Shown one piece after another: positions 17,537-26,954 of a stretch of 64,000 nucleotides of DNA. Numbering within the stretch: the first letter of the stretch is position 1; the number at the start of each line of letters is the position of its first letter. The notes beneath the pieces were generated by a model. The model saw nothing but the letters and a program-made list of their open reading frames with translations, had not been told where the DNA came from and did not search any database. This stretch comes from Microbacterium nymphoidis (GTDB taxonomy: Bacteria; Actinomycetota; Actinomycetes; Actinomycetales; Microbacteriaceae): assembly GCF_021044885.1 (NCBI RefSeq), contig NZ_JAJNOD010000003.1, positions 1 through 64,000 on the forward strand. The letters run 5' to 3'. The position numbers and the translations under genes were made by a program.

Positions 17537-19251
17537 TGACGGATAACAACGCGGCGAACTCTTCCTCCCCGGCGACCTCTTCTGAGAAGGTCACCAAGCA
17601 CATCTTCGTGACCGGGGGTGTCGTCTCCAGCCTCGGCAAGGGGCTCACGGCCGCCAGTCTCGGAAACCTCCTCACGGCGCGCGGACTGCACGTCGTGATG
17701 CAGAAGCTCGATCCCTACCTGAACGTCGACCCCGGAACGATGAACCCGTTCCAGCACGGCGAGGTCTTCGTGACGGATGACGGCGCCGAGACGGACCTCG
17801 ACATCGGCCACTACGAGCGCTTCCTCGACATCGAGCTGAGCCAGGCCGCCAACGTCACCACCGGTCAGATCTACTCTCAGGTGATCGCGAAGGAACGCCG
17901 GGGCGAGTACCTCGGCGACACCGTCCAGGTGATCCCGCACATCACCGACGAGATCAAGCGGCGCATGCGCCTGCAGGCTTCGAACGACCCGCAGCCCGAT
18001 GTGATCATCACCGAGATCGGTGGCACGGTGGGCGACATCGAGTCGCAGCCGTTCATCGAGTCGGCCCGTCAGATCCGTCACGAACTGGGCCGCAAGAACG
18101 TCTTCTTCGTGCACGTGTCGCTGGTTCCGTTCATGGGGGCATCGGGCGAGCAGAAGACCAAGCCCACGCAGCACTCCGTCGCAGCGCTCCGCTCGATCGG
18201 CATCCAGCCCGATGCCCTGGTGCTGCGCTCGGACCGGCCTGTCACGGAGTCGAACAAGCGCAAGATCGCCCTCATGTGCGACGTGGACGAGGACGCGGTG
18301 GTGAACGCCACCGACGTGCCGAGCATCTACGACATCCCCACCATGCTCAACGAGCAGGGGCTGGATCAGTACATCGTGGACGCCTTCGGTCTGCAGGACC
18401 GCGCCACCGATGTGGACTGGACACGCTGGAACAAGGTCCTCGGCGCGGTGCACAACCCCAAGCACGAGGTCACCATCGGGCTGGTGGGCAAGTACATCGA
18501 CCTGCCCGACGCCTACCTCTCGGTGACCGAGGCGCTGCGCGCCGGCGGATTCGCCCAGGAGACGCACGTCACGATCGAGTGGATCGCCTCGGACACCTGC
18601 ACCACGCCGGAAGGCGCAGCCAAGGCCCTGGCGCACCTCGACGGAGTGGTGGTGCCGGGGGGTTTCGGTATCCGCGGCATCGAGGGCAAGCTCGGCGCGC
18701 TGCGGTTCACGCGTGAGCAGGGCATTCCCACGCTCGGCATCTGCCTCGGCCTGCAGTGCATGGTGATCGAGTACGCCCGGAACGAGGCGGGGATCGAGGG
18801 GGCCTCCTCCACCGAGTTCGACCCTGACACCACGGCACCGGTGATTGCCACGATGGAGGAGCAGGTGGACATCCTCGCCGCCGGTGATCTGGGCGGAACG
18901 ATGCGTCTCGGCCTGTATCCGGCGGCTCTCGCCGAGGGCTCCATCGCGGCGGAGGTCTACGGCAGCACCACGGCGCAGGAGCGTCACCGTCACCGTTACG
19001 AGGTCAACAACTCCTACCGCGACCAGCTGTCGGAGGCCGGGCTCGTGTTCTCCGGCCTCAACCCGGAGCTCGACCTGGTCGAGTTCGTCGAGCTGCCCCG
19101 CGAGGTGCACCCGTACTACATCGCCACCCAGGCGCACCCGGAGCTGCGCTCGCGTCCCACCGATGCCCACCCGCTGTTCCGGGGCCTGATCGGTGCGGCG
19201 CTGGAGCGCCACCGCAGCTCGGAGCTGTTCGCCGTCGAGAATGGCGAGTGA
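17536..19251 (+). CDS. pyrG: CTP synthase
   Basis: 571 residues; the GTG start gives a short Ser-rich tail before the conserved [17 protein letters not shown]. It converts UTP to CTP using ATP and glutamine. The N-terminal synthetase domain (about 18-285) has the P-loop [10 protein letters not shown] and [21 protein letters not shown]; the C-terminal class I glutaminase domain has GICLGLQCM (nucleophile Cys) and the His/Glu of [10 protein letters not shown]. All essential residues are present and length is normal. It is followed by Nudix and xerD as in mycobacteria. Confidence 0.97.
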   Translation: MTDNNAANSSSPATSSEKVTKHIFVTGGVVSSLGKGLTAASLGNLLTARGLHVVMQKLDPYLNVDPGTMNPFQHGEVFVTDDGAETDLDIGHYERFLDIELSQAANVTTGQIYSQVIAKERRGEYLGDTVQVIPHITDEIKRRMRLQASNDPQPDVIITEIGGTVGDIESQPFIESARQIRHELGRKNVFFVHVSLVPFMGASGEQKTKPTQHSVAALRSIGIQPDALVLRSDRPVTESNKRKIALMCDVDEDAVVNATDVPSIYDIPTMLNEQGLDQYIVDAFGLQDRATDVDWTRWNKVLGAVHNPKHEVTIGLVGKYIDLPDAYLSVTEALRAGGFAQETHVTIEWIASDTCTTPEGAAKALAHLDGVVVPGGFGIRGIEGKLGALRFTREQGIPTLGICLGLQCMVIEYARNEAGIEGASSTEFDPDTTAPVIATMEEQVDILAAGDLGGTMRLGLYPAALAEGSIAAEVYGSTTAQERHRHRYEVNNSYRDQLSEAGLVFSGLNPELDLVEFVELPREVHPYYIATQAHPELRSRPTDAHPLFRGLIGAALERHRSSELFAVENGE

Positions 19252-19266
19252 CGGCGACCACCGCGT

Positions 19267-19303
19267 GAGAGGGCGGCCGGGCCGATCGGCCCGGCCGCCT
19301 CTC
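19267..19303 (+). terminator. GC-rich hairpin after pyrG
   Basis: GAGAGG(G)CGGCCGGGCC pairs with GGCCCGGCCGCCTCTC around GATC, a 16-bp stem with one bulged G, 15 bases after the pyrG stop. No T-run follows. It may partly end pyrG transcription, with read-through to the Nudix gene. Confidence 0.6.
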
Positions 19304-19325
19304 GTCACCGCTGGAAAGGGATCAC

Positions 19326-19940
19326 ATGACAGACATCGTCTCTCCGACCGAGGTGCCGGGTGCCGGTACGGAAGCGCTGCGCGACGAACCCGTCGCGCTC
19401 GGCGATGGAATCGAGCGGCGCACCGCCTTCCACGGATACGTCTGGGACGTGGTCACGGAGACCTTCGCGTACGGCGATGAGACCCTGACCCGGGACTTCG
19501 TGCATCACCCGGGGGCGGCCGCCGTCGTCGCCCTGGACGACGCGGACCGGATGATCCTGATTCAGCAGTACCGTCACCCGATCCGCTCCCGCGACTGGGA
19601 GATCCCGGCGGGCTTGCTGGATGTGCCGGGGGAGGACACGCAGGCGGCCGCAGCACGCGAGCTCGCCGAGGAAGCCGACCTGCAGGCCGAGCGCTGGCAG
19701 CTGCTCGGATCGATCCACACCACACCCGGCGGCAACGACGAGATCATCCACATCTATCTGGCCCGCGGCCTCTCCAGCGTCACGACGGACTTCGTTCGCG
19801 AGGGCGAAGAGGCGGACATGCGTCGTGAGTGGGTGGCTCTGAGCGACGTGATCGACGGCGTGCTGGCGGGACGGTTCCAGAACGGGATCCTCGCGTTCGG
19901 CGCGCTCGCGGCCGCCGAGGTCCTGCGTCGCGGCGCCTGA
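19326..19940 (+). CDS. Nudix hydrolase, ADP-ribose pyrophosphatase-like
   Basis: 204 residues, ATG with GAAAGG upstream. The Nudix box [24 protein letters not shown] (shown in two parts: [11 protein letters not shown], then [13 protein letters not shown]) fits the GX5EX7REUXEEXGU pattern apart from a final A/D in place of G. The flanking IPAG and [16 protein letters not shown] segments are typical of ADP-ribose pyrophosphatases; the M. tuberculosis gene in this place (Rv1700) is such an enzyme. It would hydrolyse ADP-ribose to AMP and ribose-5-phosphate with Mg2+. It lies 4 bases before xerD, in one operon. Confidence 0.88.
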   Translation: MTDIVSPTEVPGAGTEALRDEPVALGDGIERRTAFHGYVWDVVTETFAYGDETLTRDFVHHPGAAAVVALDDADRMILIQQYRHPIRSRDWEIPAGLLDVPGEDTQAAAARELAEEADLQAERWQLLGSIHTTPGGNDEIIHIYLARGLSSVTTDFVREGEEADMRREWVALSDVIDGVLAGRFQNGILAFGALAAAEVLRRGA

Positions 19941-19944
19941 CCCC

Positions 19945-20847
19945 ATGCACATCGAGCGCGCCGTGGATCGGTATCTGCGTCACGTCACCATCGAACGCGG
20001 GCTCTCCGAACACACGGTGGCCGCGTACCGGCGCGATCTGGCCGCGTACGCGGAGTGGCTCGCCGATGCCGGCACCGAGGACACCGCGGCGATCACCCCG
20101 GCGATCGTGGCGGAGTTCGCCGCGCAGCGAGCCAGCCTCGATCCGCCTCCCGCGGCCACGAGCCTCGCGCGCATGCAGTCCTCGGTGCGGGGACTGCATC
20201 GCTTCCTGGTTCGTGAGGGGATCGACACAGACGACCCCACGGGAAGGCTCCGCCCCCCGAAGCCGCCCCGACGGCTGCCGAAGGCGCTGACGATCGCGCA
20301 GGTCGAGTCGCTTCTGGACGCGCCCCCGTCGGATGATCCGATCGGGTTGCGCGATCGCGCGCTGCTGGAGCTGATGTACGCCACCGGCGCGCGCGTGTCC
20401 GAGGCAATCGGCCTGGACGTCGACGACCTCACGCACGGGGACGTGATCCGGCTCCGCGGCAAGGGATCGAAGGAGCGCATCGTGCCGGTCGGCTCGTTCG
20501 CACGCGCGGCCGTGGACGCGTACCTCACCCGGGTTCGTCCGGCTCTCGCGGCGCGGGGGAGCGCCACGCCGAAGTTGTTCCTCGGTGCACGCGGCGCGCC
20601 GCTGTCGCGGCAGAGCGCCTGGCTGGTGATCCAGTCAGCTGCCGAGCGTGCGCAGCTGAGCGCTCACGTCTCCCCACACACGCTGCGCCATTCCTTCGCC
20701 ACGCACCTGCTGCAGGGCGGGGCCGATGTGCGTGTGGTGCAGGAACTCCTCGGGCACGCATCGGTCACGACGACGCAGATCTACACGCACGTCTCCGTCG
20801 ATGCCCTCCGAGACGTCTACACCCTCGCCCATCCTCGAGCCCGCTGA
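19945..20847 (+). CDS. xerD: Tyrosine recombinase XerD
   Basis: 300 residues, the usual length. The N-terminal SAM-like core-binding domain (1-95, [20 protein letters not shown]) is followed by the catalytic domain with Arg150 (ATGARVSEA), Lys in [11 protein letters not shown], His245 and Arg248 ([12 protein letters not shown]), the [13 protein letters not shown] box and nucleophile Tyr280. The position after pyrG and the Nudix gene is the standard actinobacterial xerD locus, so it is the chromosome-dimer-resolving recombinase acting with XerC at dif, not a phage integrase. Confidence 0.94.
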   Translation: MHIERAVDRYLRHVTIERGLSEHTVAAYRRDLAAYAEWLADAGTEDTAAITPAIVAEFAAQRASLDPPPAATSLARMQSSVRGLHRFLVREGIDTDDPTGRLRPPKPPRRLPKALTIAQVESLLDAPPSDDPIGLRDRALLELMYATGARVSEAIGLDVDDLTHGDVIRLRGKGSKERIVPVGSFARAAVDAYLTRVRPALAARGSATPKLFLGARGAPLSRQSAWLVIQSAAERAQLSAHVSPHTLRHSFATHLLQGGADVRVVQELLGHASVTTTQIYTHVSVDALRDVYTLAHPRAR

Positions 20848-20859
20848 CGCCGTGGAAGG

Positions 20860-20901
20860 GGGAAATCGCACCTCCGAAGCCCTTCGGGGGTGCGATTTCC
20901 C
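20860..20901 (+). terminator. Strong terminator after xerD
   Basis: A 19-bp stem with one G-T pair (20860-20878 with 20883-20901) and a GCCC loop lies 13 bases after the xerD stop, followed by TCTCTC. It closes the pyrG-xerD unit. Confidence 0.85.
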
Positions 20902-20932
20902 TCTCTCACCGCGGCCGGGAAGTTCTATCGGT

Positions 20933-20957
20933 CTGAAGTCAGGCCATTGACATTCAG
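20933..20957. promoter_or_regulatory. Candidate GntR operator upstream of the permease gene
   Basis: CTGAAGTCA (20933-20941) and TGACATTCAG (20948-20957) form an inverted repeat with one bulged base, overlapping the -35 box. The position suits autoregulated control by the GntR protein encoded in the same operon; this assignment is an inference. Confidence 0.4.
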
Positions 20958-20976
20958 CTCCCGGCGGCACGAGAAT
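20947..20976 (+). promoter_or_regulatory. Promoter of the gamma-glutamylation operon
   Basis: A consensus -35 box TTGACA (20947-20952), an 18-bp spacer and GAGAAT (20971-20976) lie about 40 bases before the permease start. Confidence 0.55.
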
Positions 20977-21016
20977 CGCTCAACTGTTTCTTTCTGTGAT
21001 TCCGATGGGAAGTGCA

Positions 21017-22561
21017 ATGAGTGAAGAATCGTCAAAGACGCCGGTGAATCACGTGGACGATGATGCGGCGGCCCTCGCCGAACTCGGCTACAAACAAGAG
21101 CTCCACCGGGGGATGTCCGGCTTCTCCAACTTCGCGGTGTCGTTCTCGATCATCTCGATCCTGGCGGGGTGCATCACCTCGTTCAACATCGCTCTGAAGT
21201 CCGGCGGCCCCTCCGCCATCACGATCGGCTGGCCGCTGGTCGGCATCTTCGTGCTGTGCGTCGCTCTCGCGATGGCCGAGGTGTGTTCGCGGTACCCGAC
21301 CGCCGGCGGGCTCTACTTCTGGGCCGGCCGTCTCGCGAAGAAGAACAAGCGGCAGTGGGCCTGGTTCGTCGGCTGGTTCAACTTCCTCGGCGAAGTGGCC
21401 GTGACGGCGGCCATCGACTACGGTGCGGCGGCCACCATGATGGCGTTCGCCAACCTCATGTGGGGCGTGGAGGTGACCGCTCTCAACACCTTCGGCCTGT
21501 TCGTCGTCCTCATCGTGATCCACGGTCTGCTGAACACCTTCGGCGTGAACCTCGTCAGCCTGCTGTCGACCGTGTCGGCCTGGTGGCACATCGTCGGCGT
21601 CGTGATCATCGTCGCGGTGCTGTGGATCATGCCGTCGCAGCACCAGGATGTGGCATGGACCTTCACCACCTGGCACAACGAGACCGGGTGGACCTTCGGG
21701 CCCTACGTCTTCCTCATGGGTCTGCTGATGGCCCAGTACACCTACACCGGATACGACGCCTCCGCTCACGTGGCCGAGGAGACCAAGAACGCGTCCCGCG
21801 CGGCCCCCCGGGGCATCGTGATGAGCGTGCTCATCTCGATCATCGGCGGCTGGATCCTGCTGTACACGATCGTCGCGGCGATCCAGGATGGCAGCGAGGA
21901 GGGCCTGTCGGCCATCGTGGGAACCTCACTGGGCTCCGGTCCGGCACAGATCTTCATCGACGCGCTGAACAACCCCGATGTCGCGAAGTTCCTGCTGTTC
22001 ATCGTGTGCGGTGCCCAGTTCTTCTGCGGAATGGCGTCGGTGACGGCGAACTCCCGCATGAGCTACGCGTTCTCACGCGACAACGCGATCCCCGGATCGC
22101 GCATCTGGGCGCAGGTGAACAAGCGCACCGGAACGCCGACCAACTCCATCTGGCTGTGCGTCGTGCTGTCGGTGATCCTCACGGTCCCGGCGCTGTTCAA
22201 CTACACGGCCTACGCCGCCGTCACCTCGGTCGCGGTGATCGGTCTGTACATCGCGTACGTCACGCCGGTGCTGCTGCGCCGCCTGGACGCATCGTGGAAG
22301 CCCGGCCCGTGGAACCTGGGCAAGTGGAGCGCGCTGGTCGGCTGGATCGCGGTGGTGTGGGTGATCTTCATCGTGATCCTGTTCGTGCTGCCGCCGGTGG
22401 CCGAGATCACGATCGACACGTTCAACTACGCACCGGTCGCGGTGGCCGTCGTGGCGATCCTCGCCGTGGTGCTGTGGTTCGCGTACGGCAAGCGCACCTT
22501 CATGTCGCACGACGAGGCGCCGCACCTGACCAAGGACGCCGACCTCCTTCTGGAGGAGTGA
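21017..22561 (+). CDS. APC-superfamily amino acid/amine permease
   Basis: 514 residues; the ATG at 21017 has GGGA at good spacing, and an ATG at 21005 is an alternative. About 12 membrane segments are visible, beginning with GFSNFAVSFSIISILAG, the amino acid permease signature region, and YTYTGYDASAHVAEETKNAS, a substrate-region motif of the family. It heads an operon with a GntR regulator and gamma-glutamylation enzymes, so it probably imports the amine or amino-alcohol that they degrade. The precise substrate cannot be read from sequence. Confidence 0.88.
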   Translation: MSEESSKTPVNHVDDDAAALAELGYKQELHRGMSGFSNFAVSFSIISILAGCITSFNIALKSGGPSAITIGWPLVGIFVLCVALAMAEVCSRYPTAGGLYFWAGRLAKKNKRQWAWFVGWFNFLGEVAVTAAIDYGAAATMMAFANLMWGVEVTALNTFGLFVVLIVIHGLLNTFGVNLVSLLSTVSAWWHIVGVVIIVAVLWIMPSQHQDVAWTFTTWHNETGWTFGPYVFLMGLLMAQYTYTGYDASAHVAEETKNASRAAPRGIVMSVLISIIGGWILLYTIVAAIQDGSEEGLSAIVGTSLGSGPAQIFIDALNNPDVAKFLLFIVCGAQFFCGMASVTANSRMSYAFSRDNAIPGSRIWAQVNKRTGTPTNSIWLCVVLSVILTVPALFNYTAYAAVTSVAVIGLYIAYVTPVLLRRLDASWKPGPWNLGKWSALVGWIAVVWVIFIVILFVLPPVAEITIDTFNYAPVAVAVVAILAVVLWFAYGKRTFMSHDEAPHLTKDADLLLEE

Positions 22562-22565
22562 GAGC

Positions 22566-23300
22566 GTGAACACCATGACGGAGGATCCCTCGCCCCTCAT
22601 CGGACTCGTGCTGCGCCCGGTGCGCTCGCAGATGACCTTCGAGTCGTGCGTCGAGCAGCTCGGATCCGCGATCCAGCTCGGGATCCTCCGTCCGGGTGAT
22701 CGTCTTCCTTCGGAGCGCGACCTTGCGGCCCGGCTCGACGTCTCCCGCGCCACGCTGCGCGAGGCGATCAGCGCGCTTCGTGCCGCGGGACTCGTGTCCA
22801 CGCGTCGCGGACGCGGCGGCGGGACCGTGGTGGAGAGCCGGCCCAGCCCGGCGGCGCCGGATGCGCTCAGCCGGGCGGAACTGGAAGCCGAGCTCACCGA
22901 CGTGATCGTGCTGCGCTCGGTGGTGGAGCCGGGGGCCGCAGCCGCCGGCGCCTCACGCGACCTGTCTGCCCCGGAGCGGGAACTGCTGCTGCGCAGTCTC
23001 GCCGATGTCGAACAGACCCACGAGCCCGCCGACTACCGCCAGGCGGATGCCCGGCTGCACCTCGCCATCGCCACTGCCTCCGGCTCGCCCACGCTGGCCG
23101 CATCCTGCGGCGAGACGCTGATCCGCGTGCACCGGCTGCTCGCGCGGATCCCGTTCCTGCAGCCCAACATCCACCATTCCGACGAGCAGCATCGCGGCGT
23201 GATCCAGGCGATCCTGGACCGCGACCCCGACACGGCCAGCGCCGTGATGCGCGAGCACTGCGAGGCGACGGCCGCGCTGCTTCGCGGCCTGGTCACCTGA
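22566..23300 (+). CDS. GntR/FadR-family regulator
   Basis: 244 residues; GTG start 5 bases after the permease stop, with GGAGGAGTGAGAG upstream; an ATG three codons later is possible. The N-terminal winged helix has GDRLPSERDLAARLDVSRAT and LREAISALRAAGLV, ending in RRGRGGGTVV. The C-terminal FCD all-helical ligand domain (about 105-235) carries ADARLHLAIATASGSP and the His positions that bind a metal in this family. It probably controls the operon in which it lies in response to the amine or its glutamyl derivative. Confidence 0.88.
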   Translation: MNTMTEDPSPLIGLVLRPVRSQMTFESCVEQLGSAIQLGILRPGDRLPSERDLAARLDVSRATLREAISALRAAGLVSTRRGRGGGTVVESRPSPAAPDALSRAELEAELTDVIVLRSVVEPGAAAAGASRDLSAPERELLLRSLADVEQTHEPADYRQADARLHLAIATASGSPTLAASCGETLIRVHRLLARIPFLQPNIHHSDEQHRGVIQAILDRDPDTASAVMREHCEATAALLRGLVT

Positions 23301-23352
23301 CCCCTCGTCCTCAGAACATCCCTCACATCACGCAAGATCCGAGGTCTCCTTC

Positions 23353-24729
23353 ATGACAAGCGCAACCCGCAACGACCGAATGCTCACCGCCGAGCAGCTC
23401 CGCTCCGCCATCAGCGATGGCACGATCGACACCGTCCTGCTCGCCTTCACCGACATGCAGGGGCGCCTGCAGGGGAAGTTCATCCACGGCGAGTTCTTCG
23501 TGGAGAGCGTGCTCGGGCACGGTACGGAGGGCTGCAACTATCTGCTCACCGTCGATGTGGAGATGAACACCGTCGACGGCTACGACCTGACCAGCTGGGA
23601 GAAGGGGTACGGCGACATGATGTTCGTGCTGGACCTCGACACCATCCGGCTGCTGCCGCAGCGCGCGGGCACCGCGATGATCCAGTGCGACCTCACCCTC
23701 GCCGACGGCAGCCCCGTCGAGGTGTCGCCGCGCCAGATCCTCCGTCGTCAGATCGAGCGCGCCGCACAGCTCGGGTTCACCGCGTTCGCGGGCACGGAGC
23801 TGGAGTTCGTGATGTTCCAGACCTCCTTCGAACAGGGCTGGAACAACGGGTATCGCGACCTCGTGCCGATGAACCAGTACAACGTGGACTACTCCGTGCT
23901 GGGTTCGCTCCTGGTGGAGCCCCTGCTGCGCGAGATCCGCCGGGTCACCTATGCGGCGGGGATGAACGTGGAATCGGCGAAGGGGGAGTGCAACCTCGGC
24001 CAGCACGAGATCGCCTTCAAGTACGCCGAAGTCATGACCACGGCGGACAACCACTCCGTCTACAAGACCATCGCGAAGGACGTGGTGCGCTCGGCGGGCG
24101 GATCCATCACCTTCATGGCAAAGCCCAACCAGCGCGAGGGCAACTCCTGCCACATCCACATGTCGCTGCGGGGCGCGGAGGACGGAGCGCTCGTGTTCTG
24201 GGACGAAGCCACCCACTCGCGCACGAAGCTGTACGACCACTTCATTGCCGGGGTGCTCGCCACCATGCGCGAGTTCACTCTGCTCTATGCGCCGAACATC
24301 AACTCCTACAAGCGATTCGCGCTCGGCTCCTTCGCCCCGACGGCCATCGCCTGGGGCATGGACAACCGCACGTGCGCGGTCCGGCTCGTGGGCGAAGGAG
24401 GGAGCGCGCGGATGGAGAACCGGCTGCCGGGCGGTGACGTGAACCCCTACCTCGCCTTGGCCGCGATGCTCGCCGGCGGTCTGTACGGCATCGAGAACGA
24501 GCTGGAACTCGAGCCCGAGCTCGTTGGCAACGCCTACTCGTCGGATGCGCCCGTGGTGCCGAAGACGCTGGCGGAGGCGCGGGAGGAGTGGGCGGGATCT
24601 GCCCTCGCTGCCGCGGCATTCGGCGAGGACGTCGTCCGCCACTACACGAATTACGCTGACGTGGAGATCGCCGCCTTCGATGCGGCGGTCACCGACTGGG
24701 AACTCCGCCGCGGTTTCGAAAGGCTCTGA
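23353..24729 (+). CDS. Glutamine synthetase-like gamma-glutamylamide synthetase
   Basis: 458 residues. The glutamine-synthetase fold is clear: beta-grasp N-terminus (about 10-110) then catalytic domain with FAGTELEFVMF (metal-binding Glu), NVESAKGECNLGQHEIAFKY, ITFMAKPNQREGNSCHIHMS (ATP/metal site His) and NRTCAVRLVG plus ARMENRLPGGDVNPYLALAA (substrate Arg). It is not the housekeeping GlnA: length, the adjacent aldehyde dehydrogenase and gamma-glutamyl hydrolase place it with PuuA/IpuC/GlnA3/GlnA4-type ligases that attach glutamate to an amine to protect it during oxidation. The amine is not known; see the findings. Confidence 0.88.
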   Translation: MTSATRNDRMLTAEQLRSAISDGTIDTVLLAFTDMQGRLQGKFIHGEFFVESVLGHGTEGCNYLLTVDVEMNTVDGYDLTSWEKGYGDMMFVLDLDTIRLLPQRAGTAMIQCDLTLADGSPVEVSPRQILRRQIERAAQLGFTAFAGTELEFVMFQTSFEQGWNNGYRDLVPMNQYNVDYSVLGSLLVEPLLREIRRVTYAAGMNVESAKGECNLGQHEIAFKYAEVMTTADNHSVYKTIAKDVVRSAGGSITFMAKPNQREGNSCHIHMSLRGAEDGALVFWDEATHSRTKLYDHFIAGVLATMREFTLLYAPNINSYKRFALGSFAPTAIAWGMDNRTCAVRLVGEGGSARMENRLPGGDVNPYLALAAMLAGGLYGIENELELEPELVGNAYSSDAPVVPKTLAEAREEWAGSALAAAAFGEDVVRHYTNYADVEIAAFDAAVTDWELRRGFERL

Positions 24730-24732
24730 CTC

Positions 24733-26127
24733 ATGCGCATCCCCGCATCCCCCTTCCACGGCGGCGGCGAGTCCGCCGTGATCAATCCCGCGACCGGGCA
24801 GGCGATCGGCTCGGTCGGCCTGGCGGATCTCGCCGAGACGGACGCCGCCATTGAGCGCGCGCACGCCGCCTTCCCCGCGTGGCGGGCGATCGCCCCCGGC
24901 GAGCGGGCGCGGCTGCTTCGCGAGTTCGCCGCGGCGATCGACGCGCACGTGGACGAGCTGGCCGCTCTGGAGGTCGCGAACTCCGGTCACACCATCGGCA
25001 ACGCGGTGTGGGAAGCGGAGAACGTCCGCAACGTCCTGACGTACTACTCGGCCGCGCCGGAGCGCCACTTCGGGCTGCAGATCCCGGTGCCGGGAGGCGT
25101 CGACGTCACGTTCCACGAGCCGCTGGGCGTGGTGGGCGTGATCGTCCCGTGGAACTTCCCCATGCCGATCGCCGGCTGGGGATTCGCCCCCGCGCTCGCA
25201 GCCGGCAACACGGTCGTGCTCAAGCCCGCGGAACTCACCCCACTGACGGCCATGCGGATCGGCGAGCTGGCGCGCGATGCGGGCCTCCCCGACGGCGTGT
25301 TCACGGTGATCCCGGGAAAGGGCCGCGTGGTGGGCGAGCGGTTCGTGACGAATCCGCTGGTGCGCAAGGTCTGCTTCACCGGTTCCACCGACGTGGGCAA
25401 GGGCATCATGCGCGGCTGCGCCGACCAGGTCAAGCGCGTCACGCTGGAGCTCGGCGGCAAGAGCGCGAACATCGTGTTCGAGGACGCCGACCTCGAGCTC
25501 GCGGCCGCGACGGCTCCGGGCAGCGCATTCGACAACGCCGGTCAGGACTGCTGCGCGCGCTCGCGGATCCTCGTGCAGGAGAGCGTGTACGAGCGGTTCC
25601 TCGAGCTGCTGCGTCCGGCAGTGGCGGACTTCCGGGTGACGGATCCGAACGACGATGCGGCGCAGATGGGTCCGCTCATCTCGGCACACCAGAAGGCGAG
25701 CGTGGAGGCCTATCTGGCTGATGCCGACATCGCGTTCTCGGGTCAGCGCGGCACCGACGGCGACGGCTTCTGGGTGGCACCGAGCGTGGTGCTGCCGCGG
25801 ACGCTGACGGATCCGGTGTGGACGCAGGAGATCTTCGGCCCCGTGGTGGCGGTCATGCCGTTCCGGGACGAGGCGGATGCGATCGCCAAGGCCAACGACA
25901 CGGAGTACGGCCTCAGCGGCTCGATCTTCACCCGTGACCTCGGACGGGGGCTGCGGATGGCGCGCGCCGTCGACTCCGGAAACCTCTCCATCAACTCGCA
26001 CTCGTCGGTGCGGTACTGGACGCCGTTCGGCGGTTTCAAGCAGTCGGGGCTGGGCCGTGAGCTCGGCCCGGATGCGCCGAACTCGTTCAGCGAGGTGAAG
26101 AACGTCTTCATCTCCACCGACTCCTGA
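24733..26127 (+). CDS. NAD(P)-dependent aldehyde dehydrogenase
   Basis: 464 residues, starting 3 bases after the ligase stop. Motifs: PWNFPMPIAGWGFAPALAAG (coenzyme fold), FTGSTDVGKGIM, the general base Glu in VTLELGGKSANIVFED and the nucleophile Cys in NAGQDCCARSRI, then EIFGPVVAVMPF. It would oxidise the gamma-glutamyl-amino-aldehyde to the acid, as PuuC does in the putrescine pathway. All catalytic residues are present. Confidence 0.92.
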   Translation: MRIPASPFHGGGESAVINPATGQAIGSVGLADLAETDAAIERAHAAFPAWRAIAPGERARLLREFAAAIDAHVDELAALEVANSGHTIGNAVWEAENVRNVLTYYSAAPERHFGLQIPVPGGVDVTFHEPLGVVGVIVPWNFPMPIAGWGFAPALAAGNTVVLKPAELTPLTAMRIGELARDAGLPDGVFTVIPGKGRVVGERFVTNPLVRKVCFTGSTDVGKGIMRGCADQVKRVTLELGGKSANIVFEDADLELAAATAPGSAFDNAGQDCCARSRILVQESVYERFLELLRPAVADFRVTDPNDDAAQMGPLISAHQKASVEAYLADADIAFSGQRGTDGDGFWVAPSVVLPRTLTDPVWTQEIFGPVVAVMPFRDEADAIAKANDTEYGLSGSIFTRDLGRGLRMARAVDSGNLSINSHSSVRYWTPFGGFKQSGLGRELGPDAPNSFSEVKNVFISTDS

Positions 26128-26174
26128 CTCCTCGACAAACAGACTTCACACCCTCGCAACACGAAAGGCATCAC

Positions 26175-26954
26175 ATGGGAAAGCTCGACGGGAAGGTCGC
26201 CGTCATCACCGGCGGCGCCAGCGGAATCGGCCTCGCCACGGCGCGGAAGTTCGCCGCGGAAGGGGCGACCGTCGTCATCGGGGACCTGCCCTCCAGCAAC
26301 GGCGTCGCGGTGGCGGAGGAGCTCGGTGGCGCGTTCGCGCCGGTCGATGTGACCAACGCCGAACAGGTGGAGGCGATGTTCGCCCTCGCGAAGGAGAAGT
26401 ACGGCCGGATCGATGTGGCGTTCAACAACGCCGGAATCTCGCCGGCCTCCGACGACTCGATCCTCAAGACGGGCATCGAGGCATGGGATCTGGTGCAGAA
26501 CGTCAATCTCACCAGCGTCTACCTCTGCTGCAAGGCCGTGATCCCGTACATGCTGGAACAGGGCGGCGGCTCCATCATCAACACGGCGTCGTTCGTCGCG
26601 CTGATGGGGGCGGCGACCTCCCAGATCTCCTACACCGCCTCCAAGGGCGGAGTGCTCGCGATGACCCGCGAACTCGGCGTCCAGTTCGCGGGGAAGGGCA
26701 TCCGCGTCAACGCGCTGTGCCCCGGGCCGGTGAACACGCCGCTGCTGCAGGAGCTCTTCGCGAAGGACCCCGAGCGCGCCGCGCGTCGCCTCATCCACAT
26801 CCCGATGGGACGTTTCGCGGAGCCGGAGGAGATCGCCAACGCGGTGGCGTTCCTGGGAAGCGACGAGTCCAGCTTCATCACCGCGACCGAGTTCCTCGTG
26901 GACGGCGGCCTGTCCCACGCCTACGTGACCCCGCTGGAGAGCGACTTTGAGTGA
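26175..26954 (+). CDS. Short-chain dehydrogenase/reductase
   Basis: 259 residues with AAAGG upstream. Classical SDR: TGGASGIGLA cofactor motif near residue 12, NNAG near 90, catalytic Ser-Tyr-Lys (ASFVALMGAAT then SYTASKG), PGPVNTPLLQ and the C-terminal DGGLS. The acidic residue after the second strand (GDLPSS) favours NAD(H). In this operon it most likely oxidises the alcohol of a gamma-glutamyl-amino-alcohol to the aldehyde used by the preceding enzyme; that role is inferred from context. Confidence 0.87.
   Translation: MGKLDGKVAVITGGASGIGLATARKFAAEGATVVIGDLPSSNGVAVAEELGGAFAPVDVTNAEQVEAMFALAKEKYGRIDVAFNNAGISPASDDSILKTGIEAWDLVQNVNLTSVYLCCKAVIPYMLEQGGGSIINTASFVALMGAATSQISYTASKGGVLAMTRELGVQFAGKGIRVNALCPGPVNTPLLQELFAKDPERAARRLIHIPMGRFAEPEEIANAVAFLGSDESSFITATEFLVDGGLSHAYVTPLESDFE

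Noticed and set aside
17497..19308. 603-codon open frame antisense to pyrG
   Set aside because: Covers an intact CTP synthase gene; high-GC antisense artefact without recognisable domains.
23323..26001. 892-codon open frame antisense to the ligase and aldehyde dehydrogenase genes
   Set aside because: Both plus-strand genes have full catalytic motifs; the antisense frame is a composition artefact.
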